Below are positions 1 to 11,869 of a stretch of DNA of 64,000 bases, piece after piece. Below the pieces are notes generated by a model. It searched no databases. It was not told the origin of the DNA and was given only the letters and a program-made list of their open reading frames with translations. Numbering within the stretch: position 1 is the first letter of the stretch; every line of letters begins with the position of its first letter. The translations under genes and the position numbers were made by a program. The stretch is from Congeria kusceri. Lineage: Eukaryota; Mollusca; Bivalvia; Myida; Dreissenidae. The stretch is from contig JAPFQT010000373.1 in the NCBI GenBank assembly GCA_027627225.1, positions 90,001-154,000 on the forward strand. The letters are read 5' to 3'.

Positions 1-676
1 AACTGAAGTACGAGTTGGGTAGTAGATGTGCAATTTTTTTGCCAATGGTTCTCAAATTATTATCTTCGATATTCTTACCTGACACTTTTTCATTAAGTCA
101 TGGAAAATGCAGAGACAGTAGATTTTGATGTCTTTTTTGCAAACAGTTTTGGAGAACTAGTTGCAATGCGATAATTGCGATGGCTGTGCTCTAAGGTCAA
201 GTTTTGCTTTTTCTTTCATAATTTTCTGTCCAATTATGATAAATGATGTTAATGCAGGCTCTTAAGACATCAATGTTGCATTTCCAAATAACTGCATGCA
301 AGTCTTGCAACTATTGGAAATCAAATTGCATTTATCAATTTTTATGGTCATGCGCAAATGTGCAAGTTTGGTCAACATTGAATCACTATATTCGACTTCA
401 CCTTTAATCTTACGGTCATAGACAAATTGTACAATATTGGTGAAGATTGGATAAAAAATGAAGTATCTATCCTGAATAATGTCCATTTTTGCATATTTTT
501 TTCACAACAAAGGGCAATAACTCTGGTGTTTCTGGTCCGATCTTGCTTATATTCGACTTCAACTGTAATCTCATGGTAATAGACAAACTGTGCAAGATTG
601 GTGAAGATTGGATGAAAAAGATTCTGCGTTTGATAAACACACATGCGCCCGGTTGGTGTTGGGTAGCCAATTTCTT
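1..676. other. Non-coding flank outside the repeat array
   Basis: This stretch shows no similarity to the array units that start at 1084. It contains a diverged direct repeat pair near 391 and 552 and a phrase, GGGCAATAACTCTGG near 511, that I remember from bivalve interspersed repeats. Short open frames here lie on both strands over the same repeated bases and have no recognisable domain, so I do not call a gene. Confidence 0.6.
391..625. repeat. Two-copy direct repeat, period about 161 bp
   Basis: The phrase TTCGACTTCA followed by a region ending GGTGAAGATTGGAT occurs from 391 and again from 552. The copies differ at scattered positions (for example CAATATTGG versus CAAGATTGG), so the duplication is old. 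They produce similar short minus-strand frames that look like proteins but simply mirror the DNA repeat. Confidence 0.75.
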
Positions 677-1083
677 AGTCCAAATTAGATCAAGGTCAAG
701 GTCAAAGCAAGGTTGGGTGATATGGGTGGATTGGGAACGGTCATACGTAAAACCTGTGTAAATATCCAAGTGTTGTTGTAAGCGGTGTTGGTGCTAGACG
801 AAACGGTAAAATCTAGTTAACCAAGAAATGGCACTTTTGAATCAGTATAAGTCCAAATTAGTTCAAGGTCAAGGTCAAAGTAAAGTTGGGTAATATGAGT
901 GGATTGGGGATGGACATAAGCAACAACTGTGTAAGTATCAAAGTGTTGTAGCAAGCGGTGTTGGTGCTAGACGAAACGGTAAAATCTAGTTAACCAAGAA
1001 ACAGCCCATTTGAATTATTCTAAGTGAAATTAGGTCAAGGTTAAGGTCAAAGTAAGGCTGGGTAATATGGGTGCATTGGGAAC
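677..1083 (+). repeat. 173-bp tandem repeat, two full copies and one cut short
   Basis: Copies start at 677, 850 and 1023, each opening with a variant of AGTCCAAATTAG and then a run of AGGTCA motifs. The first two continue through a shared block ending AACGGTAAAATCTAGTTAACC. The third stops near 1083, where array-family sequence begins, so the array border lies inside this repeat. Confidence 0.85.
690..707 (+). promoter_or_regulatory. Clustered AGGTCA half-sites (nuclear-receptor-like)
   Basis: The sequence TCAAGGTCAAGGTCAAAG contains two abutting AGGTCA half-sites. Each is preceded by the TCA/TNA extension known for monomeric receptors of the ERR/SF-1 type. The tract is repeated at 863-880 and in a diverged form at about 1032-1051. 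The match is to a generic motif inside a repeat, so regulatory function is speculative. Confidence 0.25.
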
Positions 1084-2312
1084 GATAAATGCAGTCAGTA
1101 AGATTTGAGTGATAATCCAATTATTTCAAATGATACGAGGCAGCAAACTGTTACTGCAGCTTGGTGCAAATACTCTCGCGTTCAATACATCAGAATTAGG
1201 GGAGGTCGAATAAAGAAAGGTTGTTAGTAAAATGTAATTAGCAAGCATACATGTATGTTGCAATGTATTTATAATGCTAGCAATATTACTTCTCAAAAGT
1301 AACCATCATATAGGTAGTTTTAAATATTTGCTTTTTAATATTGTAGTAAAGTATAGGGCACGTTTATTTTTGGAAAACAATACGTATATGCATTTGGTTT
1401 GTTCTAAAGTGTGTTCTATGCTCTATATTGTAGTATATGCATGATCTATAATTGAGCCACAATTGCCTATTTGATAGATGTAACTGCATGTTTCAATGCG
1501 GTTTTCTTAAATGAGTGAAATAATATGTATCTGAGTAAGTATAAGAGTGCTCTTCTAAAAAGTCAGTGTAGCTTTCATGCGAAAGGGCGTTTACGTTTTG
1601 TTTCAATATATTATGATGTCTTCGATAGCGTAATATGCATGCATTTATTATATTAAAACGGATTTCATCGTTTTGTATTTCAAGTATTGCGTTACTTTCG
1701 CGTGCCTCATGTTGAATGCATAACAGGATGCTTTAACCCACATCTAGGGACAAATTAAATGTTAAGTATTCATATCAAACATGCACTTAATTTAGTTTGA
1801 TAATACATGTAAATAACCGTAATCTGACGGCATAATGTTATACTTTAATGCTTAATTTTATTTATTCTATGGTATCTTATTATTTAACTGCATCAGACTT
1901 AAACTTTTTTCCATATTTTTTATATCAGACCCTGAAACAACATTAATGGAAAGTCAGACCGGATCAAGTGTTCTAAAACAGTTGCAGGATATCGGACTAA
2001 TTAGTTATTACATGTCATATTCATCTGTGAAGTTTTATCATTGTTCTTATAGTTGTAATAGCTATATATTCACTCTAACGGTAGTAATGGTTGTTATTAA
2101 TAATAGAATAACTTACTGAACATGTGTGTTGCTATGTATTTATGATGCTAGCAATATTAAACTAACAATGTTACATGTAGTCATTATTTACTCCTAAAAT
2201 AACTTTATTAAATATTTTAGTCCACCTACAGGTTAACAAAGATTTAAACAATACGCAAGTGTGTTTTTTAATGCATTTAAGAAGAGTGCAATATACAATG
2301 CGATAAATGCAG

Positions 2313-3490
2313 CAAAAAAAATGTGCATACACATGTGTCAATGCATCCTAAAACTAAAACAGTCTTAAAAAATAGGGGTCACCGGCCTTGTTCCCGAAAT
2401 ATTGGGGTTTACATACGCTACCTGTCTAAGCCCTTTTTTCAGTTTATGTGACTTGCAATGTTCATTTATATAAAGCGTTCATATTCAAACAAGGACAGAG
2501 ATTTTTAAATGCATCTTTGTTTCAATCTTTCGTTTGGCAATATACAAGTGCACTTTAATGATAAAACGCGCTTTATCTGTAGTTACCATTTAAAAATGAC
2601 CTTTAATGTACACTTTATGAGGTTAATTATGCATTTAATATGCCTTGAAAACATCAATTAATTATCAAATATTCGAATATCTTTTGTTCCAAACGACAGA
2701 TTTTGTTTAAATTTCCATATACATGTGTCATTGTATACTGTTACTAAAACAGTGTTAAAAAATAGGTGTCACCGGCCTTTGTCCGGAAATATTGGGTTTT
2801 GAATACGGTACCTGTCGAAGCAACTTTTTCAGTTTGGATTTTTTTATCAATGTACATGTAGGAGAGCTTTTTTTCAAACAAGGTTATGGTTCTTTCAACT
2901 GATATTCTTCACATGTCTTATTTGGCAATATACAAGTGTATTTTGATAATAAAAAAAGCTTTACCTATATTTACTGTTTAAATAATGAATTTGGCTGGAC
3001 ATTTACATTGGTCAAATGGGTACTAATAATACCTTTAAAACGTAATTTATTATGCATCAATATATTTTGTTCCAAACGACAGAATTTCTTATATTTTCGC
3101 ACATACATGCACCAACCTATACTTACATCAAAACATTAATAAAAAGAATGGGTCACCGAACTTGTCCGGGAAATATTGGACTTTAAATAGGGTACCTGTG
3201 TAGCCTTATTCATCTTTCGTGTTTACGTAAACAACGTATCAATTGTCAAAATAGAATGAAGATATTTAATGGATCTTTTTTTAACTAATATGTTTGGCAA
3301 TACATTGTTTACATGTGGTTTTGATAATTATAAGGCTTTATGAACGTTTAACGATTGACAGGAACTTAATTTTTTACACATATTTATATTTATTGATTGA
3401 AATAAGTATATTGTAACCTATACACAATAAAGAAATAATGAAGCAAAAGGAGAAATTAACCCAATCATTTTCTTTTTGTTGCGAACGTCT
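2313..3490 (+). repeat. Three ~385-bp tandem repeats inserted in the left arm only
   Basis: Copies begin near 2331, 2720 and 3104. Each has a block like GGTCACCGGCCTTGTCCGG, then GAAATATTGG and TACGGTACCTGTC, and later TTTGGCAATATACAAGTG. The third copy is the most diverged. The palindrome partner near 13.44 kb runs straight through the corresponding point, so this ~1.18-kb block was inserted into the left arm or lost from the right arm. No coding domain is visible. Confidence 0.8.
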
Positions 3491-4045
3491 TTAAGTGATT
3501 ATCCATTTATCTCAGATGATTCGCGTTACCAAACTTTGGCCACAGCATGGTGCCAATACACTAGTGTTCAACAAACGAGAATTGGGGGAAAATCAAATAA
3601 AGTAAGAGTGTTAGTAATAATCAAATTTACAATCATACATGTTAAAATATATTAATGATCATAGCAAAATTATTTTAACAAAACAATCCATTATTTAGCG
3701 TTCTATATTTGTTCTCCCCAAACACATTTATTTGGCTTCATTTCCAGCATTCGGGTGCTCTCATTGTCTTACTTTCAGTATTATGGCGAGTTGCAAGACT
3801 AGGAATCATTTGTCAAATTATACAGTTTAATTGATAGTAATTAACCATAAATTCTCCGGAATAAAGATACCGTTATGTTGTCTTTATAGCTCACCTTCTT
3901 AAGTGCGTTTTTCGATTTCTGTCACAGCTATCTTTAGCTTCTACCTCACCTTTTGATACTGCATTGTTGGTAGTGTCACATTTCCAGCATTATGTCGAAA
4001 TGTAGTGCCTACTGTGTTCGTTTGTTGCTTCTACCTCCCGTTGTA

Positions 4046-5038
4046 TACCCCCACAAAATGGGAGGCATTAGGCATTGCTCTTGGCGGTCCGTCGGACCGT
4101 ACGTACGTACGTATGCACGTTTTGGAATTGTATGGATTCAAGTCCTCTTTTACTGCTGGGCGGATTTCGGTAAAACTTTCACAGATGAAGACCCTTAATG
4201 TGTGGGTGATCGTGAGGGATGGAATTTTTGCTGTGACCAATTTAGGTAGAATTGTGGTCCTTTGTCATATTTTCCAACACGAATATATAATTATCAATTT
4301 CTCTTCAACCGCTGGGCGAATTTAACTCACACGTTCACAGCTGACGAAATTTAATGTTTAGGTGATCGTAAACGAAGACATTGAGGCTGCGTCGAATTTT
4401 GGCAGGTTTATGGGTATTTGTCATTTTATCACTATAGTACTTCTTGAAATTTTGTGGACTAAACTCTTTTTTAAGTGCTGCGCTGATTTTGCTCAAACTT
4501 TCAAAGCTAAAGAATCGTCATGTGTAGGTGATCTGAAAGGAATGAATTTCGATTGCGACCAATATTGGCAGACTTATGGCCCTTGGCTACTTTTCTACTT
4601 TAGGGTTAGTGTTAGACTGACGACTCAACTTCTACTTGACAGCTTAAACGATTTTGCTCAATCCTTCACAGCTAAAGGGCTTTAATGTGTAGGTAATCAT
4701 TAATGAGGGAAATTCGGTAGCGACCAATTTTGGCAGAATTATGGCCCTTTGCCACTTTTTTAATTATGGCATATATACTTCCCGATATTTTGTGGACTCA
4801 TCTCCTCTTGAAATGCTTGGCGGATGGCTTTCAAACTGTCACAGCTGAAGGGCATTAATGTTTAGGTGATCGTAAAGGAAGCAATTTTGGCTGCGATCAA
4901 TTTTGGCAGAATTACGGCTCTTTGTCATTTGTTCTACTATCGAATATATTTGAAAAAATAATTGTTCAGTCAAAAATAAGTCCTTTGTCTGTTTCCAAAC
5001 ACATGTCGTGGGGGCATCCGTGTCTGTGACACATCTAG
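4046..5038 (+). mobile_element. Non-autonomous Helentron/pearl-like element (left arm copy)
   Basis: One end starts at the subterminal motif TACCCCCACAAAATGGGAGG. The other end has the subterminal motif GTCGTGGGGGCATCC, then the short hairpin GTGTC-TGT-GACAC and the terminus ATCTAG, followed by host TTGATACTG. The interior is a run of ~158-bp modules, each with a variant of GGCAGAATTATGGCCCTTTG. This design (inverted subterminal motifs, 3' hairpin, tandem core, insertion beside TT) fits the non-autonomous Helentron-associated/pearl/DINE-1 class. No Rep/helicase coding sequence is present, so it could only move in trans. The family assignment is inference. Confidence 0.55.
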
Positions 5039-5323
5039 TTGATACTGTATTGTTGAATGTTCCATGTTTTAAGCATTATGGCGATTTGTCGTGGTGACTG
5101 TTCGTTTGCAGCTTGTAGAAATTAAAATTACAAATTAAAATGCATACTTTCAGCGTCTAAAGTGCTTTCTGAGTCGTATATCTGTAATTGTTATATATTA
5201 TATAACATTTTTTGTTCTTACTTGCCTGTTTTTATGGGCAATTGAATATTTCAAGGCGGTTTACCCATATGAGTGATATATTTGTAACTAAACGTGCGCA
5301 TATTTGTAAACAATCTGTGTTGT

Positions 5324-5955
5324 TTACATGCGTACTGGCGTTTTCCATTTGATCAAATATACGACATCTTCTGAAGCATAAAAAGTTATTTTTTTATTTA
5401 AATATAAGCGTGTCAAATCTGGTTGTATTTCAAGCATTAAGTTACATTTGTCTATTTCTTTCGATAGTTTGTTGAAATGCTTGCGCATGCATCTTAGGAA
5501 AATATTAATGTTAATTTCTTTTTTGATCTTCACAAATAATTGTAATTTCATATGCTAATTGTTTTAGATTACGTATAGATGACAGAATAATATTCCGCAT
5601 TATGTATGCTGATTACTGATTAATCGATTGTCTGATTTTATCTTATTTCTCTCCATCATGTTTTTTAATTTTAGACTTTTTATGCATACTATCGATTCGA
5701 TTTCTGTCTTTATCAGCTTATGCATACTCATGGCGAATGTCCTGCATAGAGATATTTTGGCAGTTCCACAGGTTTGTTTATGTATTTCATGTCATAAATG
5801 CAAAAATTGCATTGGCCGTATATTATAACGCAATAGGATACCTCCCGCATGTTGTGGGGATTAAATCCCTATTGTCTGAATACATAATATCTGATGAAGA
5901 GAATATTATATGCGATTTGGTCTGTAAGAACTGTATGCTTACAACTTTAATTTAA
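5324..5955. other. Diverged array-family segment with broken copies of the recurrent frames
   Basis: This part of the left arm is the inverted, older counterpart of the segment at about 16638-17200 and its equivalents in every unit. A frame at 5628-5828 (plus strand here) ends CKNCIGRIL and resembles the Cys-rich end CSYCIGHIL seen in array units. Its upstream part is out of frame and contains a stop after MYADY. The frame is therefore not intact in this older copy. Confidence 0.6.
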
Positions 5956-7294
5956 ATAGTTACTACGTAGACTGTTACATGTGTTTATTTAAATAAAAAA
6001 TGACAATTTACATTGACTTAACATGTGAATTAAAATAAGTGCATAAGGTAAAGAAAGGACACTTTTTGTTATATTTGTAATACGTTCCAGAAATGCGTCT
6101 ACGTTCTACATTTGTTCTCAACAGATGCATTTCATTTTGCGAGATGCCGGACCACAATCCGTTTGACTACAATCAAGTTAATAATGAATTGTTTGATCAT
6201 TCGTTAAATAATCCTATTACGAATACCATTACATTGTTTTGATAATTACTTTATTAAGTTCGTTGCTCGATTTCAGTCATTTCCACCATTGAGTTTCTAT
6301 CATTAGCTACCATTATTTTCTTTATGACCACTTATTGCGAGTTTCGCATACATTGATATGAGGCTCGTACATTATAATAAAATTAATTGCGTTACTTTTT
6401 GATATCATACTATTGGGTTGGCCGCACTTCAAGCATTATTTTTAGTCTACTTCTGATTGTGTTCGCTTGCTGACTGTCAGAATTAAATTTACTTGTTTAA
6501 TTGCATCATTTTGGTGTCTACAGTGCGTTCTAAGCCATATGTACTAGTTTATGCTTGATCTATACTTTATAGAACCATTTTAAGTATTTACATTTTGTTT
6601 GAATATGCAATACCTTCAAAATCGTAAACTTAAGGCATGTATCATAATTAAAACGGACTCCATCGTACAGAATCCATTGTCTTTAAAGTATTACGATACT
6701 TCATTGTGCCTCTTTTCGTTAGGATATCAATATGCTTTTACACACAACTGGAGACAACTTAGATGTTAATTAGACATATAATCAAATGAAATTAATGCTT
6801 TTGGATAGTAATTGAGGAATAACCGTAAACTGACTGCATACTTTTCTCTTTAATGGTGTCATTTGTTTTTCATTTATTCTATGGTATCTTATTATTTGAC
6901 TGCGCCACCCTAAAATCTTCTTCCATATGTTGTATAACAGACTCTAAAACAACATTAATGGAAAATGATATGGGATCAGTTGTACTTAAGCAGCTGCAAG
7001 ATATCTTACTAACTGTTAGCATCGACATACCATAATTACCTGTGTATTGAATTATCTGCGGATTATATGGATGACACTTACCCAGGGTTTATTTATCAAT
7101 GCTTTAAAATTGTTCTTACAGTTGTAATAAATGTTTATATTCTGTAATGGTTGTAATGGTTGTTAGTAACAAATCGAATGAACGAGCATGTACATGTATG
7201 TTACTATGTATTTATGATGCTAGCTATATTATAGTAACAATAGTAGTCGTTAGTTATTGTTAAAATTGTATACATCTCTCTTCATAAAATCCAC

Positions 7295-7540
7295 AAATAA
7301 AGGTGTACTTTACTGTATCTACTTTAGCGTTTACGCTGAACATTGGCGCCGGTACTACCGAGTACTTAACAATTGGTAACGGACTAGGACGAGTATTTTT
7401 AAGTAAATGTGTATATTTGAAGTAACTAACCTAGCAAAGCGAGCGAAAGAACAGCATATTTAGCCAGTTTTGACCGAGTGATATATGCCCATATATGTAT
7501 GGCCCATATATGTAAAGAAGTTACAAGAAAAAAATAAGAT
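7295..7540 (+). repeat. ~245-bp segment found only in the palindrome arms (left copy)
   Basis: This segment includes GGCGCCGGTACTACCGAGTA and AAAGCGAGCGAAAGAACAG. I found it only here and, inverted, at about 9378-9622; the tandem array units lack it. It sits exactly where the orientation of array-family sequence flips inside the arm. It is less AT-rich than its surroundings. No coding potential was recognised. Confidence 0.7.
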
Positions 7541-8099
7541 AATCGATTGAGTCAGCAAACACCAAGCGAAATGTTATTCTCTCATCCAAACGTTATCCAT
7601 AATTATTAGCATATGGAATTAAAATTATTTGTTGATATAACAAAATAACAATTGTATTTGCCCCACACACTTGCACAAGAATCTCACCATACTACCGGAA
7701 TAAATAAGATCATGTAACTTAATGCTTCAAATACAACCAGATTTGATACGTTTAGAATCTAATAAAGAAATATTGTTTATCCTTCAGAAGATATCATATA
7801 TTCAATCAAACAGAAAACACCATTACGTATGTAAACAACACAGACTGTTTACCAATATGCGTAAGGAAAGGGTCTCTTTTAGTTACACGTATTTTACTCA
7901 GTTTGGTAAACGCCTTAAAATATGAAATTGCCTCTATATAGCAGACAATTGACATTTACATGTAAACTAGTTCGATAACATATAGAACAGGTACATATAT
8001 AAGACATAGAACACACTATAGACATTACAATTATGCATTTTAATTAGTAATTTTAATTTCTACAGGCCGCTAAAGAACACATTCAGCACAACACATCGA

Positions 8100-8240
8100 C
8101 ATAATGCTGGAAATATTGCACACTCAAAAATAAAGTATCAAACAAGGAAGGAAGAAGCAGCAAACAATCACAGCCGAACTAAACTTTGACATAATGCTGA
8201 AAATATTGCACTACCAACAATCACAGAAATCAAACAACGC
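8100..8240 (+). repeat. Two tandem copies of a ~95-bp motif; apparently empty element site (left inner block)
   Basis: Two copies of a motif with GACATAATGCTG(G/A)AAATATTGCAC lie side by side. Around 8126-8155 the sequence passes from AAAGTATCAAAC straight into AAGGAAGGAAGAAGC. In array units the same two flanks are separated by the ~1-kb element that starts CTAGATGTGTC. This looks like the site before insertion, though precise loss cannot be excluded. Confidence 0.6.
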
Positions 8241-8352
8241 ACTTAATAAAGTATGCTATCAATACATTATCATACTACGTATAATTATGTTAATTACTAC
8301 CAATTAAAGTGTATTAGTTGACAAAATATGCCTTGTACTGACATTCGCCATA

Positions 8353-8576
8353 ATACTGTAAAAAAGACAATGAGAGCACCCGAATGCTGGTAACTAGACT
8401 CAATAAATGTGTTTGGAGAGAGCAAATATAGAACGCTAAATGAGGGTTATTTGTGTTAAAATAATATTACTAACATCATAAATACATTGTAACATACAAA
8501 CTTGTAAGTAAGTAAGTAAATATTAATTAGCGTGACATATGCGTTTGACAAAGTTTGATATACATTTTATGACATT
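8353..8576 (+). repeat. Palindrome spacer (~225 bp)
   Basis: Pairing of the arms stops near 8352 and 8577. The spacer matches array units in the forward direction: AAAAGACAATGAGAGCACCC, then GTGTTTGGAGAGAGCAAATA, then a segment with ATCATAAATACATT. The ordinary unit sequence therefore runs through the axis on one side only, as expected if an inverted duplication formed within a unit. Confidence 0.7.
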
Positions 8577-8756
8577 ATGGCGAATTTCAGTACAAGGCTT
8601 ATTTTGTTAACTAATACAGTTTGATTGGTAGTAATTAACAAAAGTATACGTAGTATGAAAATGTATTGATGGCATACTATAGTAAGTGCGTTGTTCGATT
8701 TCTGTGATTGTTGGTAGTGCAATATTTCCAGTAGTATGTCAAAGGGTAGTGCTCAC

Positions 8757-8880
8757 TGTGATTGTTTGCTGCTTCTACCTTCCTTTTTTGATACTGTTTT
8801 GAGTGTGCCATATTTCCAGCATTATGTCGATATGTCCTGCTGAATGTGTTCTTTAGCAGCTTGTAGAAATTAAAATTACT
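8757..8880 (-). repeat. Empty element site (right inner block)
   Basis: Here GCTGCTTCTACCTTCC runs directly into TTTTTTGATACTG. In filled copies the element separates CTTCTACCT(T/C)(T/C)C... on one side from TTGATACTG on the other. The filled form at 4046-5038 lies in the same orientation, so the comparison is direct. It places the insertion point beside a T run that includes TT. Confidence 0.6.
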
Positions 8881-9377
8881 AATTAAAATGCATAATTGTA
8901 GTGTCTATAGTGTGTTCTATGTCTTATATCTGTACCTGTTCTATATGTTATAGAACTAGTTTACATGTAAATCTCAATTGCCTACTTTATAGAGGCAATT
9001 GCATATTTAAAGGCGTTTACCAAACTGAGTAAAACATGTGTAACTAAAAGAGACTCTTTTCTTACGCATATTGGTAAACAGTCTGTGTTGTTTACATACG
9101 AAATGGCGTTTTCTGTTTGATTGAATATATGATATCTTCTTTATTAGATTCTAAACGTATGAAATCTGGTTGTATTTGAAGCATTAAGTTACATGAGCTT
9201 ATTTATGTCGGCAGTATGGTGAGATCCTTGCGCAAGCGTGTGGGGCAAATACAATTGTTATTTTGTTATATTAACAAATATGTTTAATTCCATATGCTAA
9301 TAATTGTGGATAACGTTTGGATGAGAGAATAACATTTCGCTTGGTGTTTGCTGACTCAATCGATTATCTTATTTTTT

Positions 9378-9622
9378 TCTTGTAACTTCTTTACATATAT
9401 GGGCCATACATATATGGGCATATATCACTCGGTCAAAACTGGCTAAATATACTGCTCTTTCGCTCGCTTTGCTAGCTTAGTTACTTCAAATATACACATT
9501 TACTTAAAAATACCCGTCATGGTCCGTACCAATTGTTAAGTACTCGGTAGTACCGGCGCCAATGTTCAGCGAAAACGCTAAAGTAGAGACAGTGGGTATA
9601 TACACCTTTATTTGTGGATTAT
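9378..9622 (-). repeat. ~245-bp segment found only in the palindrome arms (right copy)
   Basis: This is the inverted counterpart of 7295-7540, with ACTCGGTAGTACCGGCGCC near 9541 and the paired CATATATGGGC tracts near 9403. A few substitutions separate the two. It marks the second orientation switch and is absent from the tandem units. Confidence 0.7.
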
Positions 9623-11869
9623 ATGAAGATACATGTATACAATATTAATAATAACTAACGACTACTATTGTTACTATAATATAGCTAGCATCATACATAC
9701 ATAGTAACATACATGTGCATGCCTCTTGTTCATTCGATTTATTACAAACAACCATTACAACCATTACAGAAAACATACATTTATTACAACTGAAATAACA
9801 ATTTTAAAGCTTTAAAATATAAACCCTGGATAAGTGTCATCCATATAATCCATACCTAATTCGATACACAGGTAATTATGGTATGTCGAAGCTAACAATT
9901 AGAAATATATCTTGCAGCTGTTTCAGTACAACTGATCCCATATCATTTTCCATTAATGTTGTTTTAGAGGTTGTTATACAGCATATGGAAGAAGATTTTA
10001 GGGCGGCGCATTCAAATAATAAGATACCATAGAATAAATGAAAAACAAATGACACCATTACAGTAGAAAAGTATGCAGACAACGTACGGTTATCCTCAAT
10101 TACTAGCAAAAGGCATTACTTTCATTTGATAATATGACTTATAAACATCTAAGTTGTCTCCAGTTGTGTGTAAAAGCATATTGCTATCCTACCGAAAAGA
10201 GGCACAAGAAAGTATCGTTATACTTGAAATACATTGGATTCTGTACGATGGAATCAGTTTTAAATATGATAAATGCCTTAAGTTTACGATTTTGAAGGTA
10301 TCGCATATTCAAACAAAATGTAAATATTTAAAATGGTTCTATAAAGTATAGATCAAGCATAAACTAGTACATAGGGCTTAGAAGGCACTGTAGACACCAA
10401 AATGATGCATTTCAACAAGTAAATTTAATTGCGACAGTCAGCAAGCGAACACAATCAGAAGTAGACTAAAAATAATTCTTGAAGTGTAGCCAACCCAATA
10501 GTATGATATCAAAAAGTAACGTAATTAATTGTATTATCATGTACGAGTCTCATAACAATGTATACGAAACTCGCAATAAGTGGTCAAAAAGAAGATAACG
10601 GTAGCTAATGATAGAAACTCAATGGTGGAAATGACTGAAATCGAGCAACGCACTTAATAAAGTAATTAAAAAGACAATGTAATGGTATTCGTAATAGGAT
10701 TATTTAACGAGTGATCAAACAATTGATTATTAACTTGATTGAAGTCAAACGGATTGTGGTCCGACATCTCGCAAATGAAATGCATTTGTTGAGAACAAAT
10801 GTAGAACGTCGAAGCATTTCTGGAACGTATTACACATATTACAAAAATTGTCATTTCTTTTCCTTAATCACTTATTTTAATTAGCACGGTAAGTTAATGT
10901 AGATTGTCCCTTTTTATTTAAATAATCACATATAACAGCCTGCGTAGTAACTATTTAAATTAAAGGTGTAAGCATATTTTTCTTATAGACCAAATCGCAT
11001 ATAATATATGCTTCATAAGATAGTATGTATACAGACAATAGGGATTTAATGCCCACAAAATGCTGGAGATATCCTATTGCGTTATAATATACGGCCAATG
11101 AAATAATTGCATTTATGACATCAAATACATTTACAAACCTGTGGAATTGCTAAGATATCCCTATGCAGAAATTCGCCATAAGTATGCATAAGCTGATTAA
11201 GACAGAAGTCGAATCGATAGTATGCATAAAAAACTTAAAATTGAAAAACATGATGGAGAGAAATAAGATAATGAAGACAATCGATTAATCCGTAATCAGC
11301 ATACACAATGCGGAATATTATTCTGTCAGCTAGACGTAATCTAAAACAATGTGCATATGAAATTACAATTATTTGTGAAGGTCAAAAAAATTAACATTGA
11401 TATTTGCCTCAGATGCATGAGCAAGCATCTCAACATACTATCGAAAGAAATAAACGCATGTAACTTAATGCTTGAAATACAACCAGATTTCACACGTTTT
11501 GAAATTAATAAAAAAAAATAACTTTTATGTTTCAGAAGATGTCATATATTTAATCAAATAGAAAACGCCATTACGCATGTAAACAACACTGCTTGTTTAC
11601 AAGTATGCGCTCGTGTAGTTGCAAATATATCACTCATATTGGTAAACCGCCTTGAAATATTAAATTGCCCATAAAAACAGGCAAGTAAGAACAAAAATTG
11701 TTCTATAATATATAACAATTATATAAATGTAAGACAAAGAACGCACTGTAGACGCTGAAAATATTCATTTTAATTTGTAATTTCAATTTCTACAAGGTGC
11801 AAACGAACAGTCAGCACGACAAATCAAAATAGTGCTAAAAATATTGCACACTCAACAATACAGTGTCAA

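Larger units (their letters stand above)
1084..8352 (-). repeat. Left arm of a ~13.7-kb imperfect palindrome
   Basis: Read in reverse complement, this arm matches 8577-14773. Paired landmarks are: 8330 with 8599; the segment near 7465 with 9441; the segment near 6960 with 9955; the segment near 5650 with 11265; the CGTACG tract near 4100 with 12790; and 1084 with about 14773. Identity looks very high close to the axis and roughly 90% further out. The outer part (about 1084-7260) runs opposite to the downstream array, and the inner part (about 7540-8352) runs in the same direction as the array. The arm is longer than its partner because of the extra block at 2313-3490. Confidence 0.85.

Noticed and set aside
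4031..4325. Short overlapping frames on both strands in the left-arm element
   Set aside because: Frames on both strands cover the same module sequence, and none has a start context or domain that stands out.
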